Of a stretch of DNA of 64,000 bases, positions 48,579-58,178 are shown piece by piece. The notes under the pieces are model-generated. The model saw only the letters and a list, made by a program, of their open reading frames with translations, was not told the origin of the DNA and made no database searches. The stretch lies in the NCBI RefSeq assembly GCF_002257695.2, contig NZ_CP155571.1; one strand, given 5' to 3'. The stretch is from Sporomusa acidovorans (GTDB lineage: Bacteria; Bacillota; Negativicutes; Sporomusales; Sporomusaceae). Within the stretch, counting starts at the first letter, position 1. Every line of letters begins with the position of its first letter. The translations under genes were made by a program, and so were the position numbers.

Positions 48579-50288
48579 TTATACCTTATTTCCCCAGTTT
48601 TTCTTTTTTCTCTTAGCTAATTCTAGCATTTGAGCAGCGTTATCCATAGATAGTTTAGTTACCTCACCAGAAGTCATTCTGGCTAACTCGGACACTTGTT
48701 CCTTAGTGGTAAGGGCCGTTACTTGTGTTATGGTTCGGTTTTTTTCCAGTACCTTTTCGATATAAATATGACAATCAGCCATAGCTGCAATTTGCGGTAA
48801 ATGTGTTATGCATAATACCTGTTTATTAAACGCGGCGATTCTTGCAATTTTTTCCGCCACTTTTTGGGCTGTTTGTCCCCCAATCCCTGCATCTACTTCG
48901 TCAAATACCATGGTAGCTGTTCCGTCCCGTTCCGAGCATACTGTTTTGATGGCCAGTGCAATCCGCGATAACTCACCGCCTGATGCAACTTTGTGCAAAA
49001 ATCTGGCCTCCTCACCAGAATTGGCTGAAAACAAAAAAGCGACATCATTAGCACCATCGATATTATACTGATGATTTCGGTTGACTTCTACTAGAAATTT
49101 CGCCTTTGGCATACCTAAATCAGCCAAATGTTCCGATACTTGCCGGGATAACAGCCTGGCGGCAATCTGGCGCTGGTTATTTAGTTCTTCGGCCAATTGT
49201 TCAACTTTACCTGCAAGGTTGCGCTCTTCTTGTTCAAGTTCAGTTAGCCGCTCATCATAATGCGTAATTGCCGCCAGTTCGTTACTCGCATTTTCGTAGT
49301 AATTCAGAATATCTTCAATTGTTGCTCCATACTTTTTCTTAAGTCGATGAATCACATCAAGCCGCTCTTCCATTTTAGCCAACTTGCCTGGATTAAAATC
49401 AAGATTATCATGATAGTCTCTAAGATCGCCCATGATTTCTTCTAATTGGTACAAAGAATCAGTCACAATAGCTAGCTGTTCATTAAGTGTATCGTCATAA
49501 CGTACTGCTGTTTCCAAATCACGTTTAATCTCTGCCAGGCACGATACTACCCCACTAAATCCTTTACTCCCCTGGTTTAAAAGTGCATAAGAATGCGAAA
49601 TGGCATTGGAAATTTTTTCAGAATTGGCAAGAATTTTGACTTGGCTTTCAAGCTTTTCTTCCTCACCTAGTGTTAAAGCTGCTGCGCCAATTTCCTGGGT
49701 TTGCCAGGATAGCATTTCCTCCCGCTGCAGACGTTCCCGGGAATCCTGGATAAGTGATGCGAGCTCAGTTTTGATAGTATGCCATTGTTTATAAATTTGC
49801 CGGTATTCTTCAAGTTTAGGCCTGACTCCGGAGGCAAAAGCATCGGTAAGTGACAGATGAACCTCGGGTTTTAACAAAGCTTGGTTTTCATGCTGCCCAT
49901 GCATGTCCACAAGCTTTTCGCCAACCTTCCGCAAAGTAGTCAATGTAGCTTGACAGCCGTTAACATGAATTGAATTCTTGCCATTTTTTGCTAAACGCCG
50001 AGTCAAAATTAACGTTCCGTCTTCTTCTTGCGGAATACCCTGTTCGTCCAAAATGGCTTTCACTGAACTGATATTCTCTATATCAAAGACAGCTTCGATT
50101 CGAAAATAATCAGTTCCTGAACGAATGGAGTCGGTTGAAGATCTGCCGCCGATTATAGCGGATAGGGCATCAATAAGAATAGATTTGCCTGCCCCAGTTT
50201 CACCGGTTAATATATTAAGGCCTGAAACAAATTCAATATATGCTCGATCAATCAGTGCAAAATTAATGACCGTCAGTGATTTTAACAT
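48579..50288 (-). CDS. recN: DNA repair protein RecN
   Basis: SMC-like ATPase of double-strand break repair. The 569-residue protein has Walker A at G29-S36 (GETGAGKS), long coiled-coil arms in the middle (for example near 160-380), the signature VASGGELSRIALAIK near 440, and Walker B ATMVFDEVDAGIGG near 463. It follows argR after 13 bases. The conserved recN-argR-nadK-tlyA-dxs neighbourhood is intact. Confidence 0.96.
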   Translation of the reverse strand: MLKSLTVINFALIDRAYIEFVSGLNILTGETGAGKSILIDALSAIIGGRSSTDSIRSGTDYFRIEAVFDIENISSVKAILDEQGIPQEEDGTLILTRRLAKNGKNSIHVNGCQATLTTLRKVGEKLVDMHGQHENQALLKPEVHLSLTDAFASGVRPKLEEYRQIYKQWHTIKTELASLIQDSRERLQREEMLSWQTQEIGAAALTLGEEEKLESQVKILANSEKISNAISHSYALLNQGSKGFSGVVSCLAEIKRDLETAVRYDDTLNEQLAIVTDSLYQLEEIMGDLRDYHDNLDFNPGKLAKMEERLDVIHRLKKKYGATIEDILNYYENASNELAAITHYDERLTELEQEERNLAGKVEQLAEELNNQRQIAARLLSRQVSEHLADLGMPKAKFLVEVNRNHQYNIDGANDVAFLFSANSGEEARFLHKVASGGELSRIALAIKTVCSERDGTATMVFDEVDAGIGGQTAQKVAEKIARIAAFNKQVLCITHLPQIAAMADCHIYIEKVLEKNRTITQVTALTTKEQVSELARMTSGEVTKLSMDNAAQMLELAKRKKKNWGNKV

Positions 50289-50301
50289 CTTTTATCACTC
50301 C

Positions 50302-50781
50302 TTAAGCACGCTCCATACCACTGCCCATAAGTGATCGAAATTTTGCTATGACCTGCATAACCGCTTCAGCCGGTTTTACCAAGACAAAAATAGTGTCATC
50401 GCCAGCTACCGTACCGATGATTTCCGGCCATTTTACGTAATCAATCGTATAGGCAACTGCTTGAGCAGTTCCCGGTAACGTACGCAGTACAATAATATTT
50501 TGGCTATAATCAATCGCAACGATAGAATCTTGAAATGTCCGCTCCAAGCGAGCCTGAGACAATACAATATTTTGTTCTGGCGGAAATGCGTAGCGATACC
50601 GCCCGTCGCCTGTAGGAACTTTAATCAGCATAAGCTCCTTAATATCTCTTGAAACAGTAGCCTGAGTAACACCAATTCCCTGTTTACTAAGCGCATCAGC
50701 CAACTCTTCCTGAGTTTCAATTATATAACGTTCAATAATTTCTTTAATCTTTGAGTGACGCAGAGTCTTCAAGCCATTCAC
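50302..50781 (-). CDS. argR: Arginine repressor ArgR/AhrC
   Basis: A 159-residue transcription factor of arginine synthesis and breakdown. A winged helix-turn-helix occupies about 1-70 (GVTQATVSRDIKEL near 37). The oligomerising, arginine-binding domain has GTVAGDDTIFVLVK near 128. The match with the AhrC/ArgR domain order and length is complete. It overlaps the ytqB-like gene by four bases and precedes recN, as in B. subtilis (ahrC-recN). Confidence 0.96.
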   Translation of the reverse strand: MNGLKTLRHSKIKEIIERYIIETQEELADALSKQGIGVTQATVSRDIKELMLIKVPTGDGRYRYAFPPEQNIVLSQARLERTFQDSIVAIDYSQNIIVLRTLPGTAQAVAYTIDYVKWPEIIGTVAGDDTIFVLVKPAEAVMQVIAKFRSLMGSGMERA

Positions 50782-51344
50782 TCCTTTCTTTTTTCAATGA
50801 CGTATAAAATCGGTGGATTATTTAACTGATTAACCATAGACCAACAGGCAACCGTATACTTTTTTTGGTCCAAACCGGAAATATATTGGTAAACGGCCTT
50901 GCCTTCCTGCCTGCCATGCTCATAGCCGGGATAAGCAGCAACTGTTATCAATCCGTTTACAGCAAGTAATGGTAAAGTTTGCTTTATCGCTTGGATAGTA
51001 GAATCCGGACAGGTGCTTATTGTATGATCCCCGCCTGGTAAATAGCCAAGATTAAACATAGCGATATGTATTGGCTGAGAAATATAAGCAGCGATGTTTG
51101 CATGACTATCCAACACAAGCCGGACTTTGTGAGACAAGCTATGTTGAGTTAGCAGCAATTGGGTGTGGAAAAGAGCTTGCTGCTGAATATCAAAGGCCCA
51201 TATAGTGGTCGATTCCGGAGTATGTTCAGCTAAAAACAATGTATCTTTGCCATTGCCGGCAGTGGCGTCAATAACCAACTTAGCCTTATGTAATTGAGGA
51301 ATTATAAATTGATGAGCCATGCGAACGGCGTTAGCTACTTCCAT
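50778..51344 (-). CDS. ytqB: YtqB-like class I SAM-dependent methyltransferase
   Basis: A 188-residue methyltransferase-fold protein. The SAM motif DATAGNGKDTLFLAEH is near residue 26 and the family motif FNLGYLPGGDHTI near 95. The family is known as a putative rRNA/tRNA methylase; YtqB/MnmM-type enzymes act on wobble uridines (from memory). I use the ATG at 51342-51344, which aligns with the usual start; the frame is open from an ATG at 51383. It overlaps nadK by 14 bases and argR by four. Confidence 0.85.
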   Translation of the reverse strand: MEVANAVRMAHQFIIPQLHKAKLVIDATAGNGKDTLFLAEHTPESTTIWAFDIQQQALFHTQLLLTQHSLSHKVRLVLDSHANIAAYISQPIHIAMFNLGYLPGGDHTISTCPDSTIQAIKQTLPLLAVNGLITVAAYPGYEHGRQEGKAVYQYISGLDQKKYTVACWSMVNQLNNPPILYVIEKRKE

Positions 51345-52200
51345 TCTGGTCGCCTCGCCGTAATTTAGTCCGCAATGTTTCATAATAGCTTTTTCCTGTA
51401 AATTTCATAAATCTGGCACGGAAGGGTGACCGTCTTACTACTACGGTGTCATCCGGAAATAAGCTGTAGACAGTCTGACCATCTACCGTAAGCACAATAT
51501 CGTTGTGAGTTGCCTGCATCCTGACTTTTATTTCCTCCCGCTCGGAAATAACCAAAGGACGTGAATGTAAGGTGTGGGGGCAAATGGGAGTAATAACGAT
51601 TACCTTTAATTTGGGGTTGATAATCGGTCCACCTGAAGATAAAGAATAGCCGGTTGAGCCAGTTGATGTAGCGATGATAAGTCCATCGGCAGGATACTCA
51701 GCGGTAAGCTCTTCGTCGATCAGCAATTTGAGATTGATCATCCGGGAAAAACCACCTTTGGCAACAACGACATCATTAAGTGCAGGGGATATGTAAATTG
51801 GGCTGCCGTCACGAATCACAACAGCATCCAGCATAAGCCGTTCTTCTATGTAATATTCCCCTCTAACCAGCCGTTCAAGAGCCGCACTCAAATCAGATAA
51901 CTCAATTTCAGTAAGAAACCCTAAATTTCCCATATTTATTCCACAAACGGGAATACCAAAGGGGGCAATCTCCCGGGCCGTATTAAGCAGCGTCCCATCT
52001 CCACCTAGTGTAAGAGCAAATGTAATATCATTTTTCACGCATTCCAGCTTTTCGGTAAATTGAGCATATTTCAGTCCCGGCGCCGCATTTTCTGGCAAAA
52101 CGACTTTCACGCCATGTTCATGAAAATACTGTATAATTGAGGCTAATACAGTATGAATGCCTTGCTTTTTCGTGTTAGGAAATAACCCTACAGTCAGCAC
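51331..52200 (-). CDS. nadK: NAD kinase
   Basis: Makes NADP from NAD. The 289-residue protein has the GGDGT motif at 66-70 and NMGNLGFL near 110, both NAD-kinase signatures, plus STGSTGYSLSSGGP near 170. It lies 15 bases downstream of tlyA and overlaps the ytqB-like gene. The tlyA-nadK-argR-recN order is widely conserved in Firmicutes. Confidence 0.96.
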   Translation of the reverse strand: MLTVGLFPNTKKQGIHTVLASIIQYFHEHGVKVVLPENAAPGLKYAQFTEKLECVKNDITFALTLGGDGTLLNTAREIAPFGIPVCGINMGNLGFLTEIELSDLSAALERLVRGEYYIEERLMLDAVVIRDGSPIYISPALNDVVVAKGGFSRMINLKLLIDEELTAEYPADGLIIATSTGSTGYSLSSGGPIINPKLKVIVITPICPHTLHSRPLVISEREEIKVRMQATHNDIVLTVDGQTVYSLFPDDTVVVRRSPFRARFMKFTGKSYYETLRTKLRRGDQNGSS

Positions 52201-52215
52201 ATCTGTGTTCCTCCG

Positions 52216-53034
52216 TCATCCCGTTAAATTGGCATGAGCCTCTGCCACTACAATTGCAACATTTGACTCAGCCACGATTTCTCCCACTGGATAATTAGTA
52301 AGATATAATAAATATTCAATATTTCCTTCCGGTCCTTTTACAGGCGAATAAGTCAGTCCTGCCGGGGTAAGCAATTGTCTGGCAGCCACTTCGACAACAT
52401 TGTTAATAACTTCACAATGAACGGCCGGATCACGGACTACCCCTTTTTTCCCGACCTTGTCCCGCCCCGCCTCAAATTGTGGTTTTATCAGTGCAACTAC
52501 TATGCCTTGAGGTTTAAGCAATGTTTTTACTACCGGCAAGACTTTATCAAGGGAAATAAAAGCCACATCAATGGAAACAAAGTCCAGTAATTCATTCAAG
52601 TCCTCTGGTCGAACATTGCGAATATTTGTACGTTCCATATTAATTACGCGCTCATCTGTTCGTAACGACCACGCAAGTTGTCCATAACCAACGTCAATTG
52701 CATAGACTTTAGCCACACCGTTTTTTAAAGCACAATCAGTAAATCCGCCTGTTGACGCTCCGATATCGGCCATCACTTTACCGGTTAAATCCAGGCCGAA
52801 ATAAGCCAATGCCTTGGCTAATTTGAGCCCGCCTCTGCTCACATAGCCAATATTATCGCCGTGGACAAGAAGACTAGCATTGCCGGGAACCATGGTGCCG
52901 GCCTTATCTACTTTTTTACCATCTACGGTGACAAGGCCGGCCATAATATAAGCCTTGGCGCGTTCACGACTGGCTGCCAGTCCCTTTTCTACCAACAACA
53001 CATCAAGACGATCTTTAACCCGTTCTCCTGTCAT
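52216..53034 (-). CDS. tlyA: TlyA-family rRNA 2'-O-methyltransferase (YqxC)
   Basis: A 272-residue protein with an N-terminal S4 RNA-binding domain (about 5-62) and a FtsJ-like methyltransferase domain (DIGASTGGFTDCAL near 90, IKPQFEAGRDKVGKKGVVRD near 187). TlyA family members methylate 16S and/or 23S rRNA; the older name hemolysin is misleading. It overlaps dxs by four bases (ATGA) and precedes nadK, as in B. subtilis (dxs-yqxC). Confidence 0.94.
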   Translation of the reverse strand: MTGERVKDRLDVLLVEKGLAASRERAKAYIMAGLVTVDGKKVDKAGTMVPGNASLLVHGDNIGYVSRGGLKLAKALAYFGLDLTGKVMADIGASTGGFTDCALKNGVAKVYAIDVGYGQLAWSLRTDERVINMERTNIRNVRPEDLNELLDFVSIDVAFISLDKVLPVVKTLLKPQGIVVALIKPQFEAGRDKVGKKGVVRDPAVHCEVINNVVEVAARQLLTPAGLTYSPVKGPEGNIEYLLYLTNYPVGEIVAESNVAIVVAEAHANLTG

Positions 53035-54923
53035 TTCCGCACTCCAAACTGCCGGATAAAAGTTTCAACATTATTGGCAATGCCTTGAGCATCCAAGGCA
53101 TACTTATGTAATAGATAGCTACGGGGGCCATGTTCAATGAATTTGTCCGGCAACCCCAGCCGTAATATTTTTACCCAATTAAGATTTTGTGAATTAATGT
53201 ATTCAAGTACGGCTGAACCAAAACCTCCTGCAACAACATTATCTTCAACCGTAACAATAATACCTGTATCGCGGGCTGCTTGGCGAATCATCGTTCCATC
53301 CAATGGTTTTATAAATCTACTATTTACCACACCTGCTGCAATCTCCTTGTCTGCCAATAGCTCAGCAGCTTGTCGGCAAGGTTCAACCATGGCTCCCACG
53401 GCGAATAAGACAACATCCTTGCCTGCATGCAAAATTTCTGATTTACCTATTTCAAGTTTAGTAAATTCTGATTGCAAATTCACGCCAACACCGCTTCCCC
53501 GCGGATAGCGAATGGCTACGGGTGCATTCATCTCAGTAGCCGAATATAACATATGCTGAAGTTCATTCTCATCTTTGGGGGCCATAACAATAATATTGGG
53601 AATATGACGTAAAAAAGAGTAGTCAAAAACGCCATGGTGGGTTGGCCCGTCTTCCCCCACAATTCCCGCCCTGTCCAATACAAATGTGACAGGCAGATTT
53701 TGCAGGCATACATCATGGAGAATCTGATCATAAGCGCGCTGCATAAAGGTTGAGTATATAGCAACGATTGGGTGCTTACCCTGGGTAGCCAACCCAGCCG
53801 CCATAGTTACCGCATGTTGTTCGGCAATCCCAACGTCAAAAAAACGTTTAGGATACCTTGTCGCAAAATTTTGCAGCCCTGTTCCGTCAGGCATTGCTGC
53901 CGTTATCGCCACAATATCAGGATTGTGTTCCGCTAATTTCACGATTGCATTACCAAATATTTGGGTATAGGCGGGTGGTTTGCCGTTAGGTTTTATAACT
54001 GCCCCGGTTTCCACGCAAAAAGGCCCTACCCCATGAAATTTGTCAGGATTAGTTTCGGCAGGTTGATAACCTTTCCCTTTGTGAGTTACGATATGGACAA
54101 TTACCGGACCCTTAATGCTCTTTGTTTTATCAAGCACCTCCATAATTGACGGAATATTATGACCGTCAATAGGGCCAAAATAAGTAAAGCCCAGTTCTTC
54201 AAATAGTATACCAGGTACTAACAGGTATTTGAGACTCCCCTTCAATCTTTCAACCGTTTTGGCAACACTATCGCCAATAGCCGGAATACTACGCAGCAAA
54301 AAATCAATGTCGCGTTTGACCTTCGAGTATGTGGGCGCTGTACGCATCTTGGCAAGATATTCGGATATGGCACCTACATTTTTGGCAATAGACATTTCGT
54401 TATCATTCAAAATTACGGTAAGATTTATGCCGAGATGCCCGGCATGGTTAAGCGCCTCGTAAGCTTCTCCCCCTGTTAACGATCCATCTCCAATTACGGC
54501 AATTACATTATATTTTTCTCCTGACAAGTCCCGGGCTAATGCGATTCCCACAGCGGAAGATATTGATGTACTGGAGTGCCCGGCGCCAAAAACATCATGT
54601 GGACTTTCGCAGCGTTTAGGAAAACCGCTAATTCCGTCAACAGAACGGAGTGTGGAAAAAGTTGCTCGACGTCCTGTTAAAATCTTATGTACATAGGCTT
54701 GGTGCCCGACATCCCAAACAATTTTATCTTTGGGACTATCGAACATTTTATGTAAGGCCAGCGTTAATTCTACAACACCTAAATTAGGTGCCAGATGCCC
54801 ACCATTAGAAGCTACCGTATGTATAAGAAGCTCGCGGATTTCCCCAGCGAGCTTTTCTAATTGCGCCATGGAAAAATGTTTAATATCCTGTGGCCCATTA
54901 ATACTGTCAAGCAATCTGCTCAA
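53031..54923 (-). CDS. dxs: 1-deoxy-D-xylulose-5-phosphate synthase
   Basis: First step of the MEP isoprenoid pathway, joining pyruvate and glyceraldehyde 3-phosphate. About 630 residues with VWDVGHQAYVHKILTGR near 67, the thiamine diphosphate motif GDGSLTGGEAYEALNH near 147, and EQHAVTMAAGLA near 374, plus the C-terminal transketolase domain. The start is unclear. I chose the TTG at 54921-54923 after AGCGGGGAA; an open frame begins at 54989. The gene lies between tlyA and the ispA-xseB-xseA group and supplies the pathway ending in IspH in this window. Confidence 0.95.
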   Translation of the reverse strand: MSRLLDSINGPQDIKHFSMAQLEKLAGEIRELLIHTVASNGGHLAPNLGVVELTLALHKMFDSPKDKIVWDVGHQAYVHKILTGRRATFSTLRSVDGISGFPKRCESPHDVFGAGHSSTSISSAVGIALARDLSGEKYNVIAVIGDGSLTGGEAYEALNHAGHLGINLTVILNDNEMSIAKNVGAISEYLAKMRTAPTYSKVKRDIDFLLRSIPAIGDSVAKTVERLKGSLKYLLVPGILFEELGFTYFGPIDGHNIPSIMEVLDKTKSIKGPVIVHIVTHKGKGYQPAETNPDKFHGVGPFCVETGAVIKPNGKPPAYTQIFGNAIVKLAEHNPDIVAITAAMPDGTGLQNFATRYPKRFFDVGIAEQHAVTMAAGLATQGKHPIVAIYSTFMQRAYDQILHDVCLQNLPVTFVLDRAGIVGEDGPTHHGVFDYSFLRHIPNIIVMAPKDENELQHMLYSATEMNAPVAIRYPRGSGVGVNLQSEFTKLEIGKSEILHAGKDVVLFAVGAMVEPCRQAAELLADKEIAAGVVNSRFIKPLDGTMIRQAARDTGIIVTVEDNVVAGGFGSAVLEYINSQNLNWVKILRLGLPDKFIEHGPRSYLLHKYALDAQGIANNVETFIRQFGVRK

Positions 54924-55014
54924 ACTCGTTCCCCGCTTTCTCTGACTGGGGTCAGGTAAGTTGCTAGTTATGGTAAATATATATATCAACCATATTATAG
55001 CATATCTTTACTAT

Positions 55015-55473
55015 TCATTTGTATAAAACATAAAAGACATAGGCCACAAGTATACCATGAACCGCTCCACCCAGAACTTCAAGCGGCGTATGGCCCAATA
55101 ATTCTTTAAGGCGAGTTTCCCTCACTTTATGCTCAACTCGCATTTCACGTACCAATTTATTAATTACCTTGGCTTGGCGTCCTGCCGCCCGACGTACGCC
55201 CGCGGCATCATACATAACAATTCCGGCCAATATTACAGCTAATGCAAATAAATCCGATTCAAGTCCTTCCCTAAGCGCAATGCTGACAGCAAGGCTGACT
55301 ACTAGAGCAGTGTGCGAACTAGGCATCCCCCCAGCGCCGACAAGCCGTTCGGCATTAAAACTGCCATGGCGCCAGTATGCTGTCATAGTTTTAAACAATT
55401 GTGCCGTAACCCATGCAGTCAATGATGTCATTAAAATGATATTATGTACAATTGAGGTCAGGAATTCAGCCAT
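55015..55473 (-). CDS. YuiD-like membrane protein (divergent PAP2 family)
   Basis: A 152-residue membrane protein with a DUF212/PAP2-like pattern: FNAERLVGAGGMPSSHTALVVSLAVSI near 40 carries the core catalytic-type SSHT motif. Three or four helices are visible. The family is annotated as acid-phosphatase-like, acting perhaps on undecaprenyl or other lipid diphosphates. It follows ispA after 10 bases, so a lipid-phosphate role is plausible but unproven. Confidence 0.85.
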   Translation of the reverse strand: MAEFLTSIVHNIILMTSLTAWVTAQLFKTMTAYWRHGSFNAERLVGAGGMPSSHTALVVSLAVSIALREGLESDLFALAVILAGIVMYDAAGVRRAAGRQAKVINKLVREMRVEHKVRETRLKELLGHTPLEVLGGAVHGILVAYVFYVLYK

Positions 55474-55483
55474 AGGCTACACC

Positions 55484-56371
55484 TCATGCTTCTCGATTTA
55501 TTAGGTGTTTTACCAACTCACGCAGTATATCTGCTTCCGATCCAAATATTCTAAGGCTGTTAATTGCTTCGTCAACGGCTTGCCGGGCAAGCTGTTTTGC
55601 TCCTTCTAGCGTATGCAGCGTCACATAAGTTACCTTGTGATTTTTCTCATCACTACCGACAGGTTTGCCAAGTTTCTCCTGGGTACCAACCACATCGAGG
55701 ATATCATCCGTAATTTGGAACGCCAGGCCGAAATGCGAGGCATAATTCGTTAAAGCATCAATGTACATCTGACTGCCTCCGGCTAACAACGCTCCTGAAC
55801 GCAAAGCCGCTTTAAATAGCGCTCCTGTTTTAGCTTGATGAAGATATTGCAATGTTTGGGCATCAATATGTTGGCCTTCAGAAATCAGGTCAATTGCTTG
55901 ACCGCCAACCATACCGGCAGCGCCGGCAGCGCTGGCTATTTCACGTCCCACTTGGCTAAGTACCTGCGGCTCCACCTGGGTTTGGGATAATATAACTTCA
56001 AAAGCGGCCGTTAGCAGACCGTCGCCGGCTAAGACAGCGATCCCATCACCGAACACTTTATGGTTAGTCAGTTTGCCACGCCGGTAGTCATCATTATCCA
56101 TAGCCGGCAAATCATCATGAATCAATGAATAAGTGTGAATCATCTCCAGTCCGCATGCGACCGGTAAATAGTCACTTCCCTTGCCGCCAACGGCATCAGC
56201 AGCCGCCATAAGCATAATTGGCCGCAGCCGTTTCCCGCCGGCAAATAGACTATAACGCATAGCTTCGTAGATAACAGGTGGATAGGCATCAGTGGGAATA
56301 TACCGCGAAAGTTCCGTATCAATCAATTCAATTTTCTGCTGACAGTACTGTTTTAATTCATCTACAGACAT
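55484..56371 (-). CDS. ispA: Farnesyl diphosphate synthase
   Basis: Builds farnesyl diphosphate from IPP and DMAPP. The 295-residue prenyltransferase has the first Asp-rich motif near residue 84 (HDDLPAMDND), GGQAIDLISEGQ near 155, and the second Asp-rich motif FQITDDILD near 215. It overlaps xseB by a single base (TAATG). With dxs, ispH and fni it places four MEP/isoprenoid genes in this window. Confidence 0.95.
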   Translation of the reverse strand: MSVDELKQYCQQKIELIDTELSRYIPTDAYPPVIYEAMRYSLFAGGKRLRPIMLMAAADAVGGKGSDYLPVACGLEMIHTYSLIHDDLPAMDNDDYRRGKLTNHKVFGDGIAVLAGDGLLTAAFEVILSQTQVEPQVLSQVGREIASAAGAAGMVGGQAIDLISEGQHIDAQTLQYLHQAKTGALFKAALRSGALLAGGSQMYIDALTNYASHFGLAFQITDDILDVVGTQEKLGKPVGSDEKNHKVTYVTLHTLEGAKQLARQAVDEAINSLRIFGSEADILRELVKHLINREA

Positions 56372-56631
56372 TATTGGTTACCCTCCGCTAGATTTAATGG
56401 TTTTTCAACTAACTGGCCTTGTTCTTGCTGAAGAATTTTATCTACTTGGGCTTCGGCAGTGTTTAATTGCTCAAAACAGTACTTTGCGTGGGAAATACCT
56501 TCCCCGAATTTGTCTAAAGCTTCTTCCAAAGGTAATTCGCCTGTTTCCAATTGCTTTACAATTACTTCTAATTTTCCAAGAGCTTCCTCAAAACATACAT
56601 TTTTGTGTTTACTTCCCGCTCTATTTGCCAT
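56371..56631 (-). CDS. xseB: Exodeoxyribonuclease VII small subunit
   Basis: The 86-residue small subunit of exonuclease VII. It has the typical FEEALGKLEVIVKQLETGELPLEEALDKFGEGI sequence, including the LE.G.L.LE pattern. It is a helical subunit that packs on XseA. It overlaps xseA by 11 bases and ispA by one base, so translation is coupled through the three genes. Confidence 0.96.
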   Translation of the reverse strand: MANRAGSKHKNVCFEEALGKLEVIVKQLETGELPLEEALDKFGEGISHAKYCFEQLNTAEAQVDKILQQEQGQLVEKPLNLAEGNQ

Positions 56632-57835
56632 GTATATCCTCCCCCGCCTGACTAACCAGAACGTTTAGTCTTCCCTGATGCAAAATAACCTCTAGTTGCT
56701 GACCTGTCTCTACCTGGCTTGTAGCGGTTACAACTTGTCCCTCCATTGTTCGCACCAGACTGTAACCTCTGGAAAGTACAGCCAAGGGATTGAGTACCGC
56801 CAGTTTTTCCGTATTAATTTTTAAGTCATGTTGCTTGGCGACAATAATTTTTCGTACCGACTGTTCCAAGCGCTCCATACAAGAATCAATAAACTGCCGT
56901 TTGTCGGCGAAATATTTTTCCGGCTGAGTAAATACCTTATTATCACGTAATTGACGAACAGCCTGGCGTTGTTGCTTGATATATAACCGCATGTTGTTTG
57001 CCAACATGGTTTGCAGTGATTTTATATACCTATTTAGTTCAAAGACATCCGGCACAACAATTTCTGCCGCCTGTGAGGGCGTCGCTGCCCGGCGGTCGGC
57101 AACAAAATCCGCTAACGTATAGTCTGTCTGATGGCCTACAGCCGACACTATAGGAATATGCGAGGCAGCAATTGCCCGCACTACCTGCTCATCATTAAAG
57201 GCCCAGAGTTCCTCAATAGATCCCCCGCCTCTGCCGACGATAATCACATCAACACTTTTTAGCCGATTAAAGCCACGGATTGCCTGGACAATCTGCCCGG
57301 GAGCTTCTACACCCTGCACCTGAACAGGATACAAGACAAGTGGTATGCCCGGATGCCGGCGTTTGGCTACCGTGACAATATCCCGCAGTGCCGCACCGGT
57401 CGGCGAAGTCACAATGCCGATGGCTCGGGGCAAGAGACATAATTTCTTTTTCCGGCTATCATCAAACAAACCTTCGGCACTCAATTTCTCTTTAAGTTGA
57501 TTAAAAGCAATACTTAATTCCCCTACACCGTCAGGTATTAATTGATCAGTGTAAAGCTGATATTGACCATCTCTTTCAAATACGGTAATTTGACCATAAG
57601 CAACCACTTTCATTCCGTCGCGAGGCTCAAATTTCAAGAATTGCGCACGGCTTTTAAACATGACTCCTTTTATCTGCGACCCAACATCCTTTAGGGTAAA
57701 ATAGCAATGGCCGGAATAGTGGCATTTGAAATTAGAAATTTCCCCTTTAACAAAAATCGAAACCAGTTTGGGATCTTTGTCAAAGATCTGCTTGATATAT
57801 TTAGTTAAATCGCTGACTGTAAAAATATTATTCAT
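56621..57835 (-). CDS. xseA: Exodeoxyribonuclease VII large subunit
   Basis: Catalytic subunit of exonuclease VII, degrading single-stranded DNA. The 404-residue protein has an N-terminal OB fold (about 8-105, with VKGEISNFKCHYSGHCYFTLKD), the exonuclease VII domain (ALRDIVTVAKRRHPG, RGGGSIEELWAFNDE and SAVGHQTDYTLADFVADRRAATPSQAAE) and coiled-coil helices at the C terminus. The ATG at 57833-57835 follows GGAG; the frame is open 13 codons further. Confidence 0.95.
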   Translation of the reverse strand: MNNIFTVSDLTKYIKQIFDKDPKLVSIFVKGEISNFKCHYSGHCYFTLKDVGSQIKGVMFKSRAQFLKFEPRDGMKVVAYGQITVFERDGQYQLYTDQLIPDGVGELSIAFNQLKEKLSAEGLFDDSRKKKLCLLPRAIGIVTSPTGAALRDIVTVAKRRHPGIPLVLYPVQVQGVEAPGQIVQAIRGFNRLKSVDVIIVGRGGGSIEELWAFNDEQVVRAIAASHIPIVSAVGHQTDYTLADFVADRRAATPSQAAEIVVPDVFELNRYIKSLQTMLANNMRLYIKQQRQAVRQLRDNKVFTQPEKYFADKRQFIDSCMERLEQSVRKIIVAKQHDLKINTEKLAVLNPLAVLSRGYSLVRTMEGQVVTATSQVETGQQLEVILHQGRLNVLVSQAGEDIHGK

Positions 57836-57887
57836 CGAATTACTCCACATATTCAATACACTGTTAATAATCATAACCTAAAAATGC

Positions 57888-57912
57888 AAAAAAAACCAGA
57901 CATAAGTCTGGC
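57888..57912 (-). terminator. Intrinsic terminator after the 45-residue membrane protein gene
   Basis: Stem CCAGAC (57896-57901), loop ATAA, GTCTGG (57906-57911), followed by a nine-base T-run on the minus strand. Confidence 0.72.
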
Positions 57913-57964
57913 TAAAGAGTTTTTTCAAAGCTGTCTGCCCGGCTTTTTTCCTGCTTTTATTTTC

Positions 57965-58102
57965 CTAAAATCGGGTACCAAAATAGCGTTGAGCCAAATA
58001 TCCGCTTACACTTCCCACCACGAACCAGAATAAATATCCGGGTGGAATAAGATGCCCGACAATGGAACCAATTACTGCACCGGCCAGAATATATGGCACC
58101 AT
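57965..58102 (-). CDS. Small Gly-rich membrane peptide, 45 residues
   Basis: A 45-residue hydrophobic protein with two short membrane segments: GAVIGSIVGHLIPPG (glycine-zipper-like GxxxG) and FWFVVGSVSGYLAQRYFG. The ATG at 58100-58102 follows an excellent GGGAGGTGACACT. The open frame continues upstream to 58213, overlapping the TsaD-like gene, but no ribosome binding site fits there. It is compact, without catalytic residues. It may be a membrane-associated peptide or simply a conserved small protein; I do not recognise it. Confidence 0.72.
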   Translation of the reverse strand: MVPYILAGAVIGSIVGHLIPPGYLFWFVVGSVSGYLAQRYFGTRF

Positions 58103-58178
58103 AGTGTCACCTCCCGGCATATACCATTTTTGTATAGTATGCTGGGCAGGCGGCAATGGTGAGATATACAAGTCTAAA

